Below, piece after piece: positions 29,237 to 38,288 of a stretch of DNA of 64,000 nucleotides. The DNA is from Pelomonas sp. BJYL3. Its GTDB lineage: Bacteria; Pseudomonadota; Gammaproteobacteria; Burkholderiales; Burkholderiaceae_C. How positions within the stretch are numbered: position 1 is the stretch's first letter; each line of letters starts with the position of its first letter. A program made the position numbers and the translations under genes. The DNA is taken from assembly GCF_027257975.1 (NCBI RefSeq), contig NZ_JANZKX010000005.1, forward strand, positions 248,001 through 312,000, written 5' to 3'. The notes under the pieces are model-generated. The model had not been told where the DNA came from, made no database searches, and worked only from the letters and a program-made list of their open reading frames with translations.

Positions 29237-30571
29237 ATGAGCCGTAGCTATTTCGGGACGGACGGTATCCGCGGTACCGTCGGCCAATCGCCGATCACGC
29301 CGGACTTCATGCTGCGCCTGGGCCATGCCGTGGGCAAGGTGCTGCGCCGCAATGGCGCGGCGCGCCCCAGCGTGCTGATTGGCAAGGACACGCGCATCTC
29401 CGGCTACATGCTGGAGTCTTCGCTGGAGGCGGGCTTCGCTTCCGCCGGCGTGGACGTGTGGCTCACCGGCCCGCTGCCCACGCCGGGCGTCGCCTATCTG
29501 ACGCGCGCCCTGCGCCAGGACCTCGGCGTCGTGATCTCGGCCTCGCACAATCCGTTCGCGGACAACGGCATCAAGTTCTTCTCCGCCAAGGGCGAGAAGC
29601 TGCCGGATGCCTGGGAGATCGCCGTGGAGCAGGCCCTGGAAGAGCCCGCCGCCTGGGTGGATTCCGCCAGTCTGGGGCGCGCTCGCCGCCTGCAGGATGC
29701 GCGTGGCCGCTACATCGAGTTCTGCAAGGCCTCCTTCAGCCAGGACCTGAGCCTGCGCGGCCTCAAGCTGGTGGTCGATGCCGCCCACGGCGCGGCCTAC
29801 CACGTGGCGCCGGACGTGCTGCATGAGCTGGGCGCCGAGGTCATCTCCATCGGTTGCAGCCCGGACGGTTTCAACATCAACAATGGTGTCGGTGCCACGG
29901 CACCGGCCGCGTTGGTGAAGGCCGTCAAGGAACACGGCGCGCACTACGGCATTGCCCTTGATGGCGATGCCGACCGCCTGCAGTTCGTTGACGCTGAAGG
30001 CCGCCTCTACAACGGTGACGAGCTGCTCTACGTGATGGTTGCGGACCGCCTGGCCCAGGGCCAGCGCGTGCCGGGCGCCGTGGGCACCCTGATGACCAAT
30101 ATGGCCGTGGAGCTGGCGCTGAAGAAACGCGACGTCGATTTCGTCCGCGCCAAGGTGGGCGACCGCTATGTGCTGGAAGAGCTGATCTCGCGCGGCTGGC
30201 AGCTGGGCGGCGAGGGCTCGGGTCACCTGCTGGCCCTGGACAAGCACACCACCGGCGACGGCATGGTCAGCGCGCTGCTGGTGCTGTCGGCCATCTGCCG
30301 CACGGGCAAGAGCCTGTCCGCGCAGCTGGAGGGCGTGACGCTGTTCCCGCAGACCCTGATCAACGTCCGCATGCAGCCCGGCCAGGACTGGAAGGGCAAT
30401 GCCGAGCTGGCGCGCGTGCAGGCCGAGGTGACGGCCGAGCTGGGCGACCGCGGGCGCGTGCTGATCCGAGCCTCGGGCACGGAGCCGCTGCTGCGGGTGA
30501 TGGTCGAGGCCAGCGATGCGGCCCTGGCCCAGTCCTGCGCCGAGCGCATGGCGGCCACCGTGCGCGCCTGA
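29237..30571 (+). CDS. glmM: Phosphoglucosamine mutase
   Basis: GlmM converts glucosamine-6-phosphate to glucosamine-1-phosphate for UDP-GlcNAc, needed for peptidoglycan and lipid A. The product has 444 residues, normal length. [20 protein letters not shown] is the diagnostic start. The phosphoserine loop is [11 protein letters not shown] (Ser103), the metal loop is [10 protein letters not shown], the sugar loop is GGEGSGHLL, and the phosphate-binding loop is [13 protein letters not shown]. The ATG at 29237 follows GGAGGAAG. Confidence 0.97.
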   Translation: MSRSYFGTDGIRGTVGQSPITPDFMLRLGHAVGKVLRRNGAARPSVLIGKDTRISGYMLESSLEAGFASAGVDVWLTGPLPTPGVAYLTRALRQDLGVVISASHNPFADNGIKFFSAKGEKLPDAWEIAVEQALEEPAAWVDSASLGRARRLQDARGRYIEFCKASFSQDLSLRGLKLVVDAAHGAAYHVAPDVLHELGAEVISIGCSPDGFNINNGVGATAPAALVKAVKEHGAHYGIALDGDADRLQFVDAEGRLYNGDELLYVMVADRLAQGQRVPGAVGTLMTNMAVELALKKRDVDFVRAKVGDRYVLEELISRGWQLGGEGSGHLLALDKHTTGDGMVSALLVLSAICRTGKSLSAQLEGVTLFPQTLINVRMQPGQDWKGNAELARVQAEVTAELGDRGRVLIRASGTEPLLRVMVEASDAALAQSCAERMAATVRA

Positions 30572-30617
30572 TCCACCTCAGCGATCCGCGCACCACGGTC
30601 CGCGATCCGAACGCAAG

Positions 30618-30643
30618 AAGGGCGCCCCACAAGGGCGCCCTTT
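30618..30643. terminator. Bidirectional terminator between glmM and the fasciclin gene
   Basis: GGGCGCCC (30620-30627) pairs with GGGCGCCC (30633-30640), extended by A-T pairs on both sides. It lies between convergent genes. Confidence 0.8.
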
Positions 30644-30694
30644 GCATTGGGTGCTTGGCATCGAGGCATGCCGGCCGAGGAGCCGGCGGCCGGC

Positions 30695-31177
30695 TTACTT
30701 CTTGGCCGGCAGCAGCACGCGGTCGATCACATGGACCACGCCATTGGTGGCGCCGATGTCGGCACGCTGGACCACGGCGTCCTCCACCGTCACGAACTCA
30801 CCGGCGCGTGCCAGCGCCAGGGCGCTGCCCTGCAGGCTCTTGGGGCTGCTGTTCTTCACTTCGGCGGCCGGCAGCTTGCTGGCCAGCATGTGCAGGTGCA
30901 GGACGGCCTTGAGCTGTTCCTTGTCCTGGCTGAGCTTGTTCAGGGTGGCGGCGGGCAGGGCCTTGAAGGCCTCGTCGGACGGAGCGAACACCGTCAGCGG
31001 GCCGGCGGCGCGCAGCTCCTCGGTGAGGCCGGCCTGCTCGACCAGGCGGTTGAAGGTGCTCAGCTGGGGATCGCGGCCCAGGGTGTCGGCCAGCGGGGCC
31101 GGTGCCGGGGTCGTGGCGCAGGCCACCAGGCCGAAGAGGGCGGCGCTGAGCGCCAGGATGCGGGTCAGATGTGTCAT
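30695..31177 (-). CDS. Fasciclin (FAS1)-domain lipoprotein
   Basis: 160 residues. The start ATG 31177 has GGAG seven bases upstream. A signal with lipobox GLVAC at Cys20 makes it a lipoprotein. The rest is one FAS1 domain: LADTLGRDPQLSTFNRLVEQ, LTVFAPSDEAFKALP, LHLHMLASKLPAAEV and VVHVIDRVLLP (the H1 and H2 motifs). FAS1 domains mediate adhesion or protein contacts, and the bacterial role is usually unknown. The gene is divergent from pstS, and a Pho-box-like triple repeat faces it at 31234-31262, suggesting phosphate control. Confidence 0.88.
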   Translation of the reverse strand: MTHLTRILALSAALFGLVACATTPAPAPLADTLGRDPQLSTFNRLVEQAGLTEELRAAGPLTVFAPSDEAFKALPAATLNKLSQDKEQLKAVLHLHMLASKLPAAEVKNSSPKSLQGSALALARAGEFVTVEDAVVQRADIGATNGVVHVIDRVLLPAKK

Positions 31178-31233
31178 GTCGGGTCTCCACCTTGGCTGTG
31201 AATGAGCAATGCCCGGCAGCGTAGGCAGGCGAC

Positions 31234-31262
31234 ATGACAGGGCAGTGAAGATCACATGACAA
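31234..31262 (-). promoter_or_regulatory. Pho-box-like repeats facing the fasciclin gene
   Basis: On the minus strand TTGTCAT, TCTTCAC and CTGTCAT recur at an 11-bp period (plus-strand TGAC/TGAA at 31235, 31246 and 31257). The outer two repeats match the PhoB 7-mer CTGTCAT at 6-7 of 7 positions. Confidence 0.6.
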
Positions 31263-31294
31263 TTCAGCTGCCCCGGTCAGCAGGGGGAATGCGG

Positions 31295-31333
31295 CTGTCA
31301 TTTGTGTCACGCACCCGTCACAGACCGGTCATA
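31295..31333 (+). promoter_or_regulatory. Pho box upstream of pstS
   Basis: CTGTCAT (31295-31301) is a perfect PhoB half-site. GTCA cores recur at 31297, 31306, 31317 and 31328 (spacings 9, 11, 11). The PhoB regulator is encoded in the operon downstream. Confidence 0.8.
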
Positions 31334-31378
31334 GCATTCCGTTCATCGCTCCACAACCCAAAACGCGATAGGACTGAC

Positions 31379-32419
31379 ATGACAAACAAGCTGATCCGCA
31401 CCGGCCTCCTGATGACTGCATTTGCTGCCGCCTGCGGCCTGGCTCAGGCGCAGGACGTGACGGGCGCTGGCGCCTCCTTCCCGGCGCCTGTGTATGCCAA
31501 GTGGGCCGACGCCTATCACAAGGCCAATGGCGCCCGCATCAATTACCAGTCGGTGGGCTCCGGTGCCGGCATCCGCCAGATCAAGGCCAAGACCGTGGAC
31601 TTCGGTGCCTCCGACGCGCCGCTGAAGGACGACGAACTGGCCAAGGACGGCCTGCTGCAGTTCCCCACCGTGATCGGTGGCGTGGTGCCCGTGGTCAACA
31701 TCAAGGGCGTGACCCCGGGCCAGCTCAAGCTCACCGGCGCCGTGCTGGGTGACATCTACCTGGGCAAGATCAGCAAGTGGAACGACGCAGCCATCACCGC
31801 GCTGAACCCCGGCGTGGCTCTGCCTGACGCCACCATCGCCCCGGTGCGCCGCGCCGATGGCTCCGGCACCAGCTTCCTCTTCACCAACTACCTCTCCAAG
31901 GTCAATGCCGAATGGAAGAGCAAGGTGGGCGAGGGCACGGCGGTGAACTGGCCGACGGGCACCGGCGGCAAGGGCAACGAAGGCGTGTCGGCCTTTGTGA
32001 TGCGCCTGCCCAACTCCATCGGCTACGTGGAGTACGCCTACGCCAAGCAGAACAAGATGGCCTATGTGCAGCTGAAGAACCAGGCCGGCAACTATGTCTC
32101 GCCCAGCGATGACGCCTTCAAGGCCGCCGCCGCCGGCGCCGAGTGGAACAAGAGCTTCTACCAGGTGCTGACCGAGCAAGCCGGCAAGGACAGCTGGCCC
32201 ATCACGGGCGCCACCTTCATCCTGATGCACAAGGTGCAGGACAAGCCCGCCGCCGCCGCCGCCAGCCTGAAGTTCTTCGACTGGGCCTACAGCCAGGGCG
32301 ACAAGATGGCCGACGACCTCGACTACGTGCCGCTGCCCGCCTCGGTCAAGGACCTGGTCCGCAAGCAGTGGGCGGACCAGATCAAGGACGCCGCCGGCAA
32401 GGCCATCAGCCACAAGTAA
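31379..32419 (+). CDS. pstS: Phosphate ABC transporter periplasmic binding protein
   Basis: PstS binds inorganic phosphate in the periplasm and delivers it to PstCA. The product has 346 residues with a signal peptide cleaved near residue 24 (ACGLAQAQ). The mature protein starts [20 protein letters not shown], and further ligand-binding signatures are [38 protein letters not shown] and [11 protein letters not shown]. It is first in pstSCAB-phoUBR, behind a Pho box. A hairpin after its stop (32450-32482) could set its expression above that of the rest of the operon. Confidence 0.97.
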   Translation: MTNKLIRTGLLMTAFAAACGLAQAQDVTGAGASFPAPVYAKWADAYHKANGARINYQSVGSGAGIRQIKAKTVDFGASDAPLKDDELAKDGLLQFPTVIGGVVPVVNIKGVTPGQLKLTGAVLGDIYLGKISKWNDAAITALNPGVALPDATIAPVRRADGSGTSFLFTNYLSKVNAEWKSKVGEGTAVNWPTGTGGKGNEGVSAFVMRLPNSIGYVEYAYAKQNKMAYVQLKNQAGNYVSPSDDAFKAAAAGAEWNKSFYQVLTEQAGKDSWPITGATFILMHKVQDKPAAAAASLKFFDWAYSQGDKMADDLDYVPLPASVKDLVRKQWADQIKDAAGKAISHK

Positions 32420-32449
32420 GCACCATAGAAGCAGATGCCCATGCGACAC

Positions 32450-32482
32450 AAGCCCCGACGCTGCTGCCCGGCGCCGGGGCTT
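32450..32482 (+). other. Intercistronic hairpin between pstS and pstC
   Basis: AAGCCCCG/CGGGGCTT with a GC-rich interior and no T-run. Such hairpins commonly protect the upstream message or cause partial termination. Confidence 0.6.
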
Positions 32483-32528
32483 GTGCGTATCGCCTGAACT
32501 GCTCAAGCACCGTATCGTGGAGGTATCC

Positions 32529-33560
32529 ATGGCTGCCGTACTGACTCCCCCTATGACCGACACCACCGACCGGGAACGCGCACAGAAGAAGGCGCTGCCC
32601 CAGGGCCAGCCGCCTGAGCGCCGCCGCACCCTGCCGTGGGCCGACGCGCTGTTCGCAGGACTCGCACAAGGCGCCGCCTGGCTGACGCTGGCGCTGCTGG
32701 CTGGCATCCTGCTGTCCCTGCTGCTGGGCGCCATGCCGGCGATCCGCGAGTTCGGCCTGGGCTTCCTGATCAGCAAGGACTGGGATCCCGTGCAGGAGAA
32801 ATTCGGCGGCCTGGTGATGATCTACGGCACGCTGATGACCTCCTTCATCGCGCTGCTGATCGCCGTGCCGGTGAGCTTCGGCATCGCGATCTTCCTGACC
32901 GAGCTGTCGCCCAGCTGGCTGCGCGGCCCTCTGGGCATCGCCGTGGAGCTGCTGGCCGCCGTGCCCTCCATCGTCTATGGCATGTGGGGCCTGCTGGTCT
33001 TCGGCCCCATCCTGTCGACCTTCGTGCAGCAGCCGCTGCAGAAGCTGTTCGACGGCGTGCCCTACCTCGGCGCGCTGTTCACCGGCCCGCCGGTGGGCAT
33101 CGGCATCCTCTCGGCCGGCATCATCCTGGCCATCATGATCATCCCCTTCATCGCCTCGGTGATGCGCGACGTCTTCGAGGTCACGCCGCCCATGCTGAAG
33201 GAATCGGCCTACGGCCTGGGCGCCACGACCTGGGAAGTGGTGTGGAAGGTCGTGCTGCCCTTCACCAAGACCGGCGTGGTCGGCGGCGTGATGCTGGGCC
33301 TGGGCCGAGCCCTGGGCGAGACCATGGCCGTCACCTTCGTGATCGGCAACATGAACCAGCTGAACTCGCCCTCCATCTTCGAGGCCGCCAACAGCATCAC
33401 CTCGGCCCTGGCCAACGAGTTTGCCGAAGCCGGCGAGGGCCTGCACCAGGCCTCGCTGATCTACCTGGGCCTGGTGCTGTTCTTCATCACCTTCGTGGTG
33501 CTGAGCTTCTCCAAGGTCCTGCTGAGCCGCCTGAAGAAGAGCGAAGGAGCCCGCGCATGA
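32529..33560 (+). CDS. pstC: Phosphate ABC transporter permease PstC
   Basis: PstC forms the phosphate channel with PstA. The product has 343 residues from ATG 32529 behind GGAGG. A charged, Pro-rich cytoplasmic N-terminus of about 38 residues precedes six membrane segments ([60 protein letters not shown] and others). The permease (EAA) loop is [20 protein letters not shown], which contacts PstB. It ends in a 4-base ATGA overlap with pstA. Confidence 0.95.
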   Translation: MAAVLTPPMTDTTDRERAQKKALPQGQPPERRRTLPWADALFAGLAQGAAWLTLALLAGILLSLLLGAMPAIREFGLGFLISKDWDPVQEKFGGLVMIYGTLMTSFIALLIAVPVSFGIAIFLTELSPSWLRGPLGIAVELLAAVPSIVYGMWGLLVFGPILSTFVQQPLQKLFDGVPYLGALFTGPPVGIGILSAGIILAIMIIPFIASVMRDVFEVTPPMLKESAYGLGATTWEVVWKVVLPFTKTGVVGGVMLGLGRALGETMAVTFVIGNMNQLNSPSIFEAANSITSALANEFAEAGEGLHQASLIYLGLVLFFITFVVLSFSKVLLSRLKKSEGARA

Positions 33561-34432
33561 ACACCTCCGTTGCTCCCGCGATGGACCCCCGGCGCCTGCG
33601 CCACCACGCGCGCCGCAAGCGCACCAATGCCATCGCCCTGACCCTGTCCCTGGCGGCCATGGCCTTCGGCGTGTTCTGGCTGATCTGGATCCTCTTCGAG
33701 ACCGTCCGCCTCGGCCTGGGTGGCCTCAACTGGGCCACCTTCACCGAGATGACGCCGCCCCCGCAGGCGGAAGTCGGTGGCCTGGCCAATGCCATCTTCG
33801 GCTCCATCACCATGGTGGGCCTGGCCACGCTGCTGGGCACGCCCATCGGCATCATGGCCGGCGTCTACCTGGCCGAATACGGGCAGAAGACGCGGCTGGG
33901 ATCCTCGGTCCGCTTCATCAATGACATTCTGCTCTCGGCACCGTCCATCGTGATCGGCCTCTTCGTCTATGCGGTGGTGGTGTCGCGCATGAAGACCTTC
34001 TCGGGTCTGGCCGGCGTGCTGGCCCTGGCGCTGATCGTGATCCCGGTGGTGATCCGCACGACCGAGAACATGCTGAGCCTGGTGCCCAACGCCCTGCGCG
34101 AGGCGGCCTATGCCCTGGGCACGCCCAAGTGGAAGGTGATCCTGTCGGTGACGCTGAAGTCGGCCCGCGCCGGCGTGATCACCGGCGTGCTGCTGGCCCT
34201 GGCCCGCATCTCCGGCGAGACCGCGCCCCTGCTGTTCACGGCGCTGTCCAACCAGTTCTGGACCTCGTCGCTGGGCGAGCCCATGGCCAGCCTGCCGGTC
34301 ACCATCTTCAAGTTCGCGATGAGCCCCTACGAGAACTGGCAGAAGCTGGCCTGGGCGGGGGTCTTCCTCATCACGATGGGCGTGCTGGCGCTGAACATCC
34401 TGGCGCGCGTCCTGTTCAAGAAAAAGCACTGA
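33557..34432 (+). CDS. pstA: Phosphate ABC transporter permease PstA
   Basis: PstA is the second channel subunit of the phosphate transporter. The product has 291 residues, its ATG overlapping the pstC stop. After a basic N-terminus ([13 protein letters not shown]) come six membrane segments. [20 protein letters not shown] and the EAA-type loop [20 protein letters not shown] are typical, as is [20 protein letters not shown]. It is followed 12 bp later by pstB. Confidence 0.95.
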   Translation: MNTSVAPAMDPRRLRHHARRKRTNAIALTLSLAAMAFGVFWLIWILFETVRLGLGGLNWATFTEMTPPPQAEVGGLANAIFGSITMVGLATLLGTPIGIMAGVYLAEYGQKTRLGSSVRFINDILLSAPSIVIGLFVYAVVVSRMKTFSGLAGVLALALIVIPVVIRTTENMLSLVPNALREAAYALGTPKWKVILSVTLKSARAGVITGVLLALARISGETAPLLFTALSNQFWTSSLGEPMASLPVTIFKFAMSPYENWQKLAWAGVFLITMGVLALNILARVLFKKKH

Positions 34433-34444
34433 AGCGAGAGACTC

Positions 34445-35230
34445 ATGGATACCAAGGTCGATATGCCCGTGACGGAGCGTGCCAAGCTGTCGGTGCGCAA
34501 CCTGAACTTCTATTACGGCAACTTCCACGCCCTCAAGAACATCAACCTGGACATTCCCGAGAAGAAGGTCACCGCCTTCATCGGGCCCTCCGGCTGTGGC
34601 AAGTCCACGCTGCTGCGCACGCTCAACCGCATGTTCGAGCTCTATCCCGAGCAGCGCGCGGAAGGCGAGATCCTGCTGGACGGCAGCGACATCCTCTCCA
34701 GCGGTGAGGACGTCTCCCTGATCCGCGCCAAGGTGGGCATGGTCTTCCAGAAGCCCACGCCGTTCCCCATGTCCATCTACGACAACATCGCCTTCGGCGT
34801 GCGTCTCTTCGAGACCCTGCCGCGGGTGGAGATGGACGAGCGCGTGGAATGGGCCCTGAAGAAGGCCGCGCTGTGGAACGAGGTCAAGGACAAGCTCAAC
34901 CAGAGCGGTTCCGGCCTTTCCGGCGGTCAGCAGCAGCGCCTGTGCATCGCCCGCGGCATTGCCATCAAGCCTGAGGTGCTGCTGCTGGACGAGCCCTGCT
35001 CGGCCCTGGATCCCATCTCCACGGGCAAGATCGAGGAACTGATCCACGAGCTCAAGACCGATTACACGGTCGCCATCGTGACCCACAACATGCAGCAGGC
35101 GGCTCGCTGCTCGGACTACACGGCCTATATGTACCTGGGCGACCTGATCGAGTTCGGTCCCACCGCCGAGCTCTTCATGAAGCCCAAGCGCAAGGATACG
35201 GAGGACTACATCACCGGGCGCTTCGGCTGA
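34445..35230 (+). CDS. pstB: Phosphate ABC transporter ATPase PstB
   Basis: PstB powers phosphate import. The product has 261 residues. Walker A is GPSGCGKST (residues about 49-57), the Q-loop is [11 protein letters not shown], the ABC signature is [16 protein letters not shown], Walker B is [13 protein letters not shown], and the switch His is in [12 protein letters not shown]. The [11 protein letters not shown] segment and [10 protein letters not shown] end are specific for PstB among ABC ATPases. Confidence 0.97.
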   Translation: MDTKVDMPVTERAKLSVRNLNFYYGNFHALKNINLDIPEKKVTAFIGPSGCGKSTLLRTLNRMFELYPEQRAEGEILLDGSDILSSGEDVSLIRAKVGMVFQKPTPFPMSIYDNIAFGVRLFETLPRVEMDERVEWALKKAALWNEVKDKLNQSGSGLSGGQQQRLCIARGIAIKPEVLLLDEPCSALDPISTGKIEELIHELKTDYTVAIVTHNMQQAARCSDYTAYMYLGDLIEFGPTAELFMKPKRKDTEDYITGRFG

Positions 35231-35286
35231 AGCCGAGGCACCGTGGATGTCGGGGCGCAGGCGGGGCCTGTGCCGAGGAAAGCAAG

Positions 35287-35313
35287 GGCGGCCGGCCGTG
35301 AGGGCCGGCCGCC
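35287..35313 (+). other. Perfect 11-bp hairpin between pstB and phoU
   Basis: GGCGGCCGGCC pairs with GGCCGGCCGCC around GTGAG. It ends three bases before the AAGGA ribosome site of phoU, so it may affect phoU translation or protect the pst message. No T-run. Confidence 0.7.
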
Positions 35314-35328
35314 ACAAGGAGCAAAAGA

Positions 35329-36039
35329 ATGAGTGACAAGCATCTCTCCACCCAGTTCGATGCCGAGCTGAGCGGCATCTCCACGCGTGTGCTGGAGATG
35401 GGCGGGTTGGTCGAGGCGCAGGTGGCGCAGTCGGTCGAGGCCCTGATCAATTTCAGCGCCGACCTGGCCGGCACCGTGCTCAAGACCGAAGACCGGGTGA
35501 ACGCCATGGAGGTCGAGATCGATCGCGACCTCTCCAGCATCATCGCCCGGCGCCAGCCCACGGCGCGGGACCTGCGCCTGCTGATCGCGGTGTCCAAGAC
35601 CATCGCCAATCTGGAGCGCGTGGGCGACGAGGCCGCCCGCGTGGCCCGCACCGTGCAGCGCCTGATCAACGAGGGCGTGTCCGGCCGGCTGCGCCTGCCC
35701 ATGTCCGATCTCAGCTTCGAGGCCGAACTCGCCACCGCCCAGCTGCGCAAGGCCCTGGACGCCTTTGCTCGCCTGGATGTGGATCGTGCCCTGGAAGTGT
35801 TGAAGCAGGATGACGCCATCGACAAGGAGTTCGACGGCCTGATGCGCAAGCTGATCACCTACATGATGGAAGACCCGCGCACCATCTCGGCCTGTATCGA
35901 CCTGATCTTCGTGGCCAAGGCCATCGAGCGGGTGGGCGACCATGCCAAGAACCTCGCCGAGGTGATCATCTACGTGGTGAAGGGCACGGACGTGCGTCAC
36001 AACACGCCGGACGCCGTGGCCACCATGGTCAAGCCCTGA
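35329..36039 (+). CDS. phoU: Phosphate signalling protein PhoU
   Basis: PhoU links Pst transporter activity to the PhoR kinase and keeps the Pho regulon off when phosphate is plentiful. The product has 236 residues forming two three-helix bundles. The metal-cluster-type motifs E-x3-D-x3-D and D-x3-D recur in each half (METEIDRDLSSII-like segment near residues 60-70; IERVGDHAKNLAEVII near 200-215). The start MSDKHLSTQFDAELSGISTR is typical of betaproteobacteria. It is behind AAGGAG and 25 bp before phoB. Confidence 0.95.
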   Translation: MSDKHLSTQFDAELSGISTRVLEMGGLVEAQVAQSVEALINFSADLAGTVLKTEDRVNAMEVEIDRDLSSIIARRQPTARDLRLLIAVSKTIANLERVGDEAARVARTVQRLINEGVSGRLRLPMSDLSFEAELATAQLRKALDAFARLDVDRALEVLKQDDAIDKEFDGLMRKLITYMMEDPRTISACIDLIFVAKAIERVGDHAKNLAEVIIYVVKGTDVRHNTPDAVATMVKP

Positions 36040-36064
36040 CCCTCAACGACAAGGAGCACCAATC

Positions 36065-36766
36065 ATGAGCCGCATTCTCGTCGTCGAGGACGAAGCCGCC
36101 ATCGCCGAACTCATTTCCATCAACCTGCGCCATGCGGGCTTCGAGGTGACCCTGGCCGGCAGCGCCGACCAGGCCCAGCTCGAAGTGGACCGTGTGCTGC
36201 CTGACCTGGTGGTGCTGGACTGGATGCTGCCGGGCCAGTCGGGCATCGGCCTGGCCCGGATGTGGCGCTCTGCCGCACGCACCAAGGAGCTGCCCATCAT
36301 CATGCTGACGGCCCGTGCGGAGGAGAGCGACAAGGTCTCCGGCCTGGACGCCGGCGCCGATGACTACCTCACCAAGCCCTTCTCGACCAACGAGCTGCTC
36401 GCCCGCATCCGCGCCGTGCTGCGTCGCAAGGCGCCCGAGGCCCTGGACTCGGTGGTCGAGGTCGGCCAGCTGAGCCTGGACCCCGGCACGCGGCGCGTCA
36501 GCCGCGATGGCGTGGAGGTGAAGCTGGGCCCGACCGAGTTCCGCCTGCTGCATTTCTTCATGACGCACCCGGAGCGCGTGCACAGCCGCTCGCAGCTGCT
36601 GGACCGCGTGTGGGGCGATCATGTCTTCATCGAGGAACGCACGGTGGACGTGCACGTCAAGCGCCTGCGCGAGGCCCTGGAGAAGGTGCAGTGCCAGCGC
36701 ATGATCGAGACGGTGCGCGGGGCGGGCTATCGCCTGACCCAGCAGGTGGCTGCCGTTTCCGCTTGA
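36065..36766 (+). CDS. phoB: Phosphate regulon response regulator PhoB
   Basis: PhoB binds Pho boxes when phosphorylated by PhoR and activates phosphate-starvation genes. The product has 233 residues. The receiver domain (1-120) has the acidic pair in VVEDE, the phospho-acceptor Asp52 (VVLDWMLPG), Thr in MLTARAEE and Lys in LTKPF. A winged-helix OmpR-type domain follows (LGPTEFRLLHFFMTHPERVH, then RTVDVHVKRLREAL, then VRGAGYRL). Pho-box repeats upstream of pstS and of the fasciclin gene are its likely targets. Confidence 0.96.
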   Translation: MSRILVVEDEAAIAELISINLRHAGFEVTLAGSADQAQLEVDRVLPDLVVLDWMLPGQSGIGLARMWRSAARTKELPIIMLTARAEESDKVSGLDAGADDYLTKPFSTNELLARIRAVLRRKAPEALDSVVEVGQLSLDPGTRRVSRDGVEVKLGPTEFRLLHFFMTHPERVHSRSQLLDRVWGDHVFIEERTVDVHVKRLREALEKVQCQRMIETVRGAGYRLTQQVAAVSA

Positions 36767-36826
36767 TGGGGCCTCTCGGAACGTGTCGCGAAATGACCCG
36801 TGCCGGGTCAAGTTGCAGGAATTGAA

Positions 36827-38185
36827 ATGACCTGGATGTTGCCTCGCGTCGTACTGGCGGCGCTGGCGGTGCTGCTGGGGGCAGGTCTTGCCTGGCTGCT
36901 GGGCCGCTGGTGGCCGCAACTGCCCTGGCTGCCTCCGCTGACGGGCTCGCTGATCGGCGTGGCCGCGCTGTTCACGGTGGATTCGCTGCGTGCGCACCGC
37001 CTCATGCAGTGGCTGCGGGGAGCGCTGGCCGGCTCGGCGCCGCGTGATCGCGGGCTTTGGGGCGAGCTTGCCTACCGTGTGGAGCGCGCCGTGCGCGACC
37101 GTGACCGTGCCATCGAGCGCGAGCGTCAGGAACTGCTGCAGTTTCTCTCCGCCATCGAGGCCTCGCCCAATGGCGTGCTGATGCTGGATGCGGAGGACCA
37201 CATCCGCTGGTGCAACCGCGTCGCGGCCGATCACTTCTCGCTGGACCCGCAACGTGACCGCGACCAGCGCGTGACCAATCTCGTGCGTTTCCCGGCCTTC
37301 GTGGCCTTGCTGCAGTCAGGGGACTACAGCCAGCCGCTGGTGCTCCCGCACGTGCGCGGTCGGCTGACCCTGGCCGTGGTGGTCCGGGCCTATGGGGAGG
37401 GCATGCGCCTGGTGCTGACGCAGGACATCACCGAGCGCGAACGCGCCGAAGCCATGCGGCGCGACTTCGTGGCCAATGTCTCGCACGAGATCCGCACGCC
37501 CCTGACGGTGCTGGCGGGCTTCATCGAGACCATGGCCTCCCTGCCGCTGACCGAGCCGGAGCGCAAGCGCGTGCTGAGCCTCATGAACCAGCAGACGCAG
37601 CGCATGCAGTCCCTGGTGAGCGACCTGCTCACCCTCGCGCAGCTCGAAGGCAGCCCGCGGCCGGGAGCGGACCGCTGGCTGGGCGTCCAGGCCCTGCTGC
37701 AGCGTGTGCTGAGTGATGCCTCGGCCCTGTCCAACGGCCGCCATGAACTGGTGCTGGAGAGCGGGCCGGCGGCCGAGCTGGCTGGCGTGGAGGCGGAATT
37801 GCTCAGCGCAGTCGCCAACCTGGCCAACAACGCCGTGCGCTACACGCCGGACGGCGGACGCATCGAGCTGAGCTTCGGTCTGCTGGCCGATGGCTCGGGC
37901 GAGATCTGCGTGTGCGACACCGGCCCTGGCATCGCCCGCGAGCACTTGCCGCGCCTGACTGAACGCTTCTACCGTGTCGACGGCAGCCGCAACCGCGACA
38001 CCGGCGGCACGGGGCTGGGCCTCTCCATCGTCAAGCACGTGGCCCAGCGCCATGGCGGCGAGCTGAAGATCGACAGCGAGGTGGGCAAGGGCTCGCGCTT
38101 CCGTGTGGCCCTGCCGGCGGCCCGGGTGCGCTCGGTGGAGGCGCTGGGCGTCGAGGCCGCGCGAGTGCCCGAGGGCAGCCTCTGA
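36827..38185 (+). CDS. phoR: Phosphate regulon sensor histidine kinase PhoR
   Basis: PhoR phosphorylates PhoB under phosphate limitation. The product has 452 residues from ATG 36827, six bases after AGGA; a GTG 27 bases upstream is less likely. Two close membrane segments (residues about 5-26 and 35-50) lack a large periplasmic domain, as in E. coli PhoR. A PAS domain (about 105-200) follows. The dimerisation domain has His220 in FVANVSHEIRTPLTVLAGF. The ATPase has the N, G1 and G2 boxes (LANNAVRYTPDGG, CDTGPGIA, GGTGLGLSIVKHVAQRHGG). A small TGACCCG/CGGGTCA hairpin lies before its start. Confidence 0.95.
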   Translation: MTWMLPRVVLAALAVLLGAGLAWLLGRWWPQLPWLPPLTGSLIGVAALFTVDSLRAHRLMQWLRGALAGSAPRDRGLWGELAYRVERAVRDRDRAIERERQELLQFLSAIEASPNGVLMLDAEDHIRWCNRVAADHFSLDPQRDRDQRVTNLVRFPAFVALLQSGDYSQPLVLPHVRGRLTLAVVVRAYGEGMRLVLTQDITERERAEAMRRDFVANVSHEIRTPLTVLAGFIETMASLPLTEPERKRVLSLMNQQTQRMQSLVSDLLTLAQLEGSPRPGADRWLGVQALLQRVLSDASALSNGRHELVLESGPAAELAGVEAELLSAVANLANNAVRYTPDGGRIELSFGLLADGSGEICVCDTGPGIAREHLPRLTERFYRVDGSRNRDTGGTGLGLSIVKHVAQRHGGELKIDSEVGKGSRFRVALPAARVRSVEALGVEAARVPEGSL

Positions 38186-38288
38186 GCGGCTCCTGAAGGC
38201 ACTGCCCTCTGTGCTCCCGTCTGCCCTGAACGCGGGCGGACGAGGAGGGCGGATCGTCAGGCAGTCCTCGCGGCTGGGCTCGAGGCGC

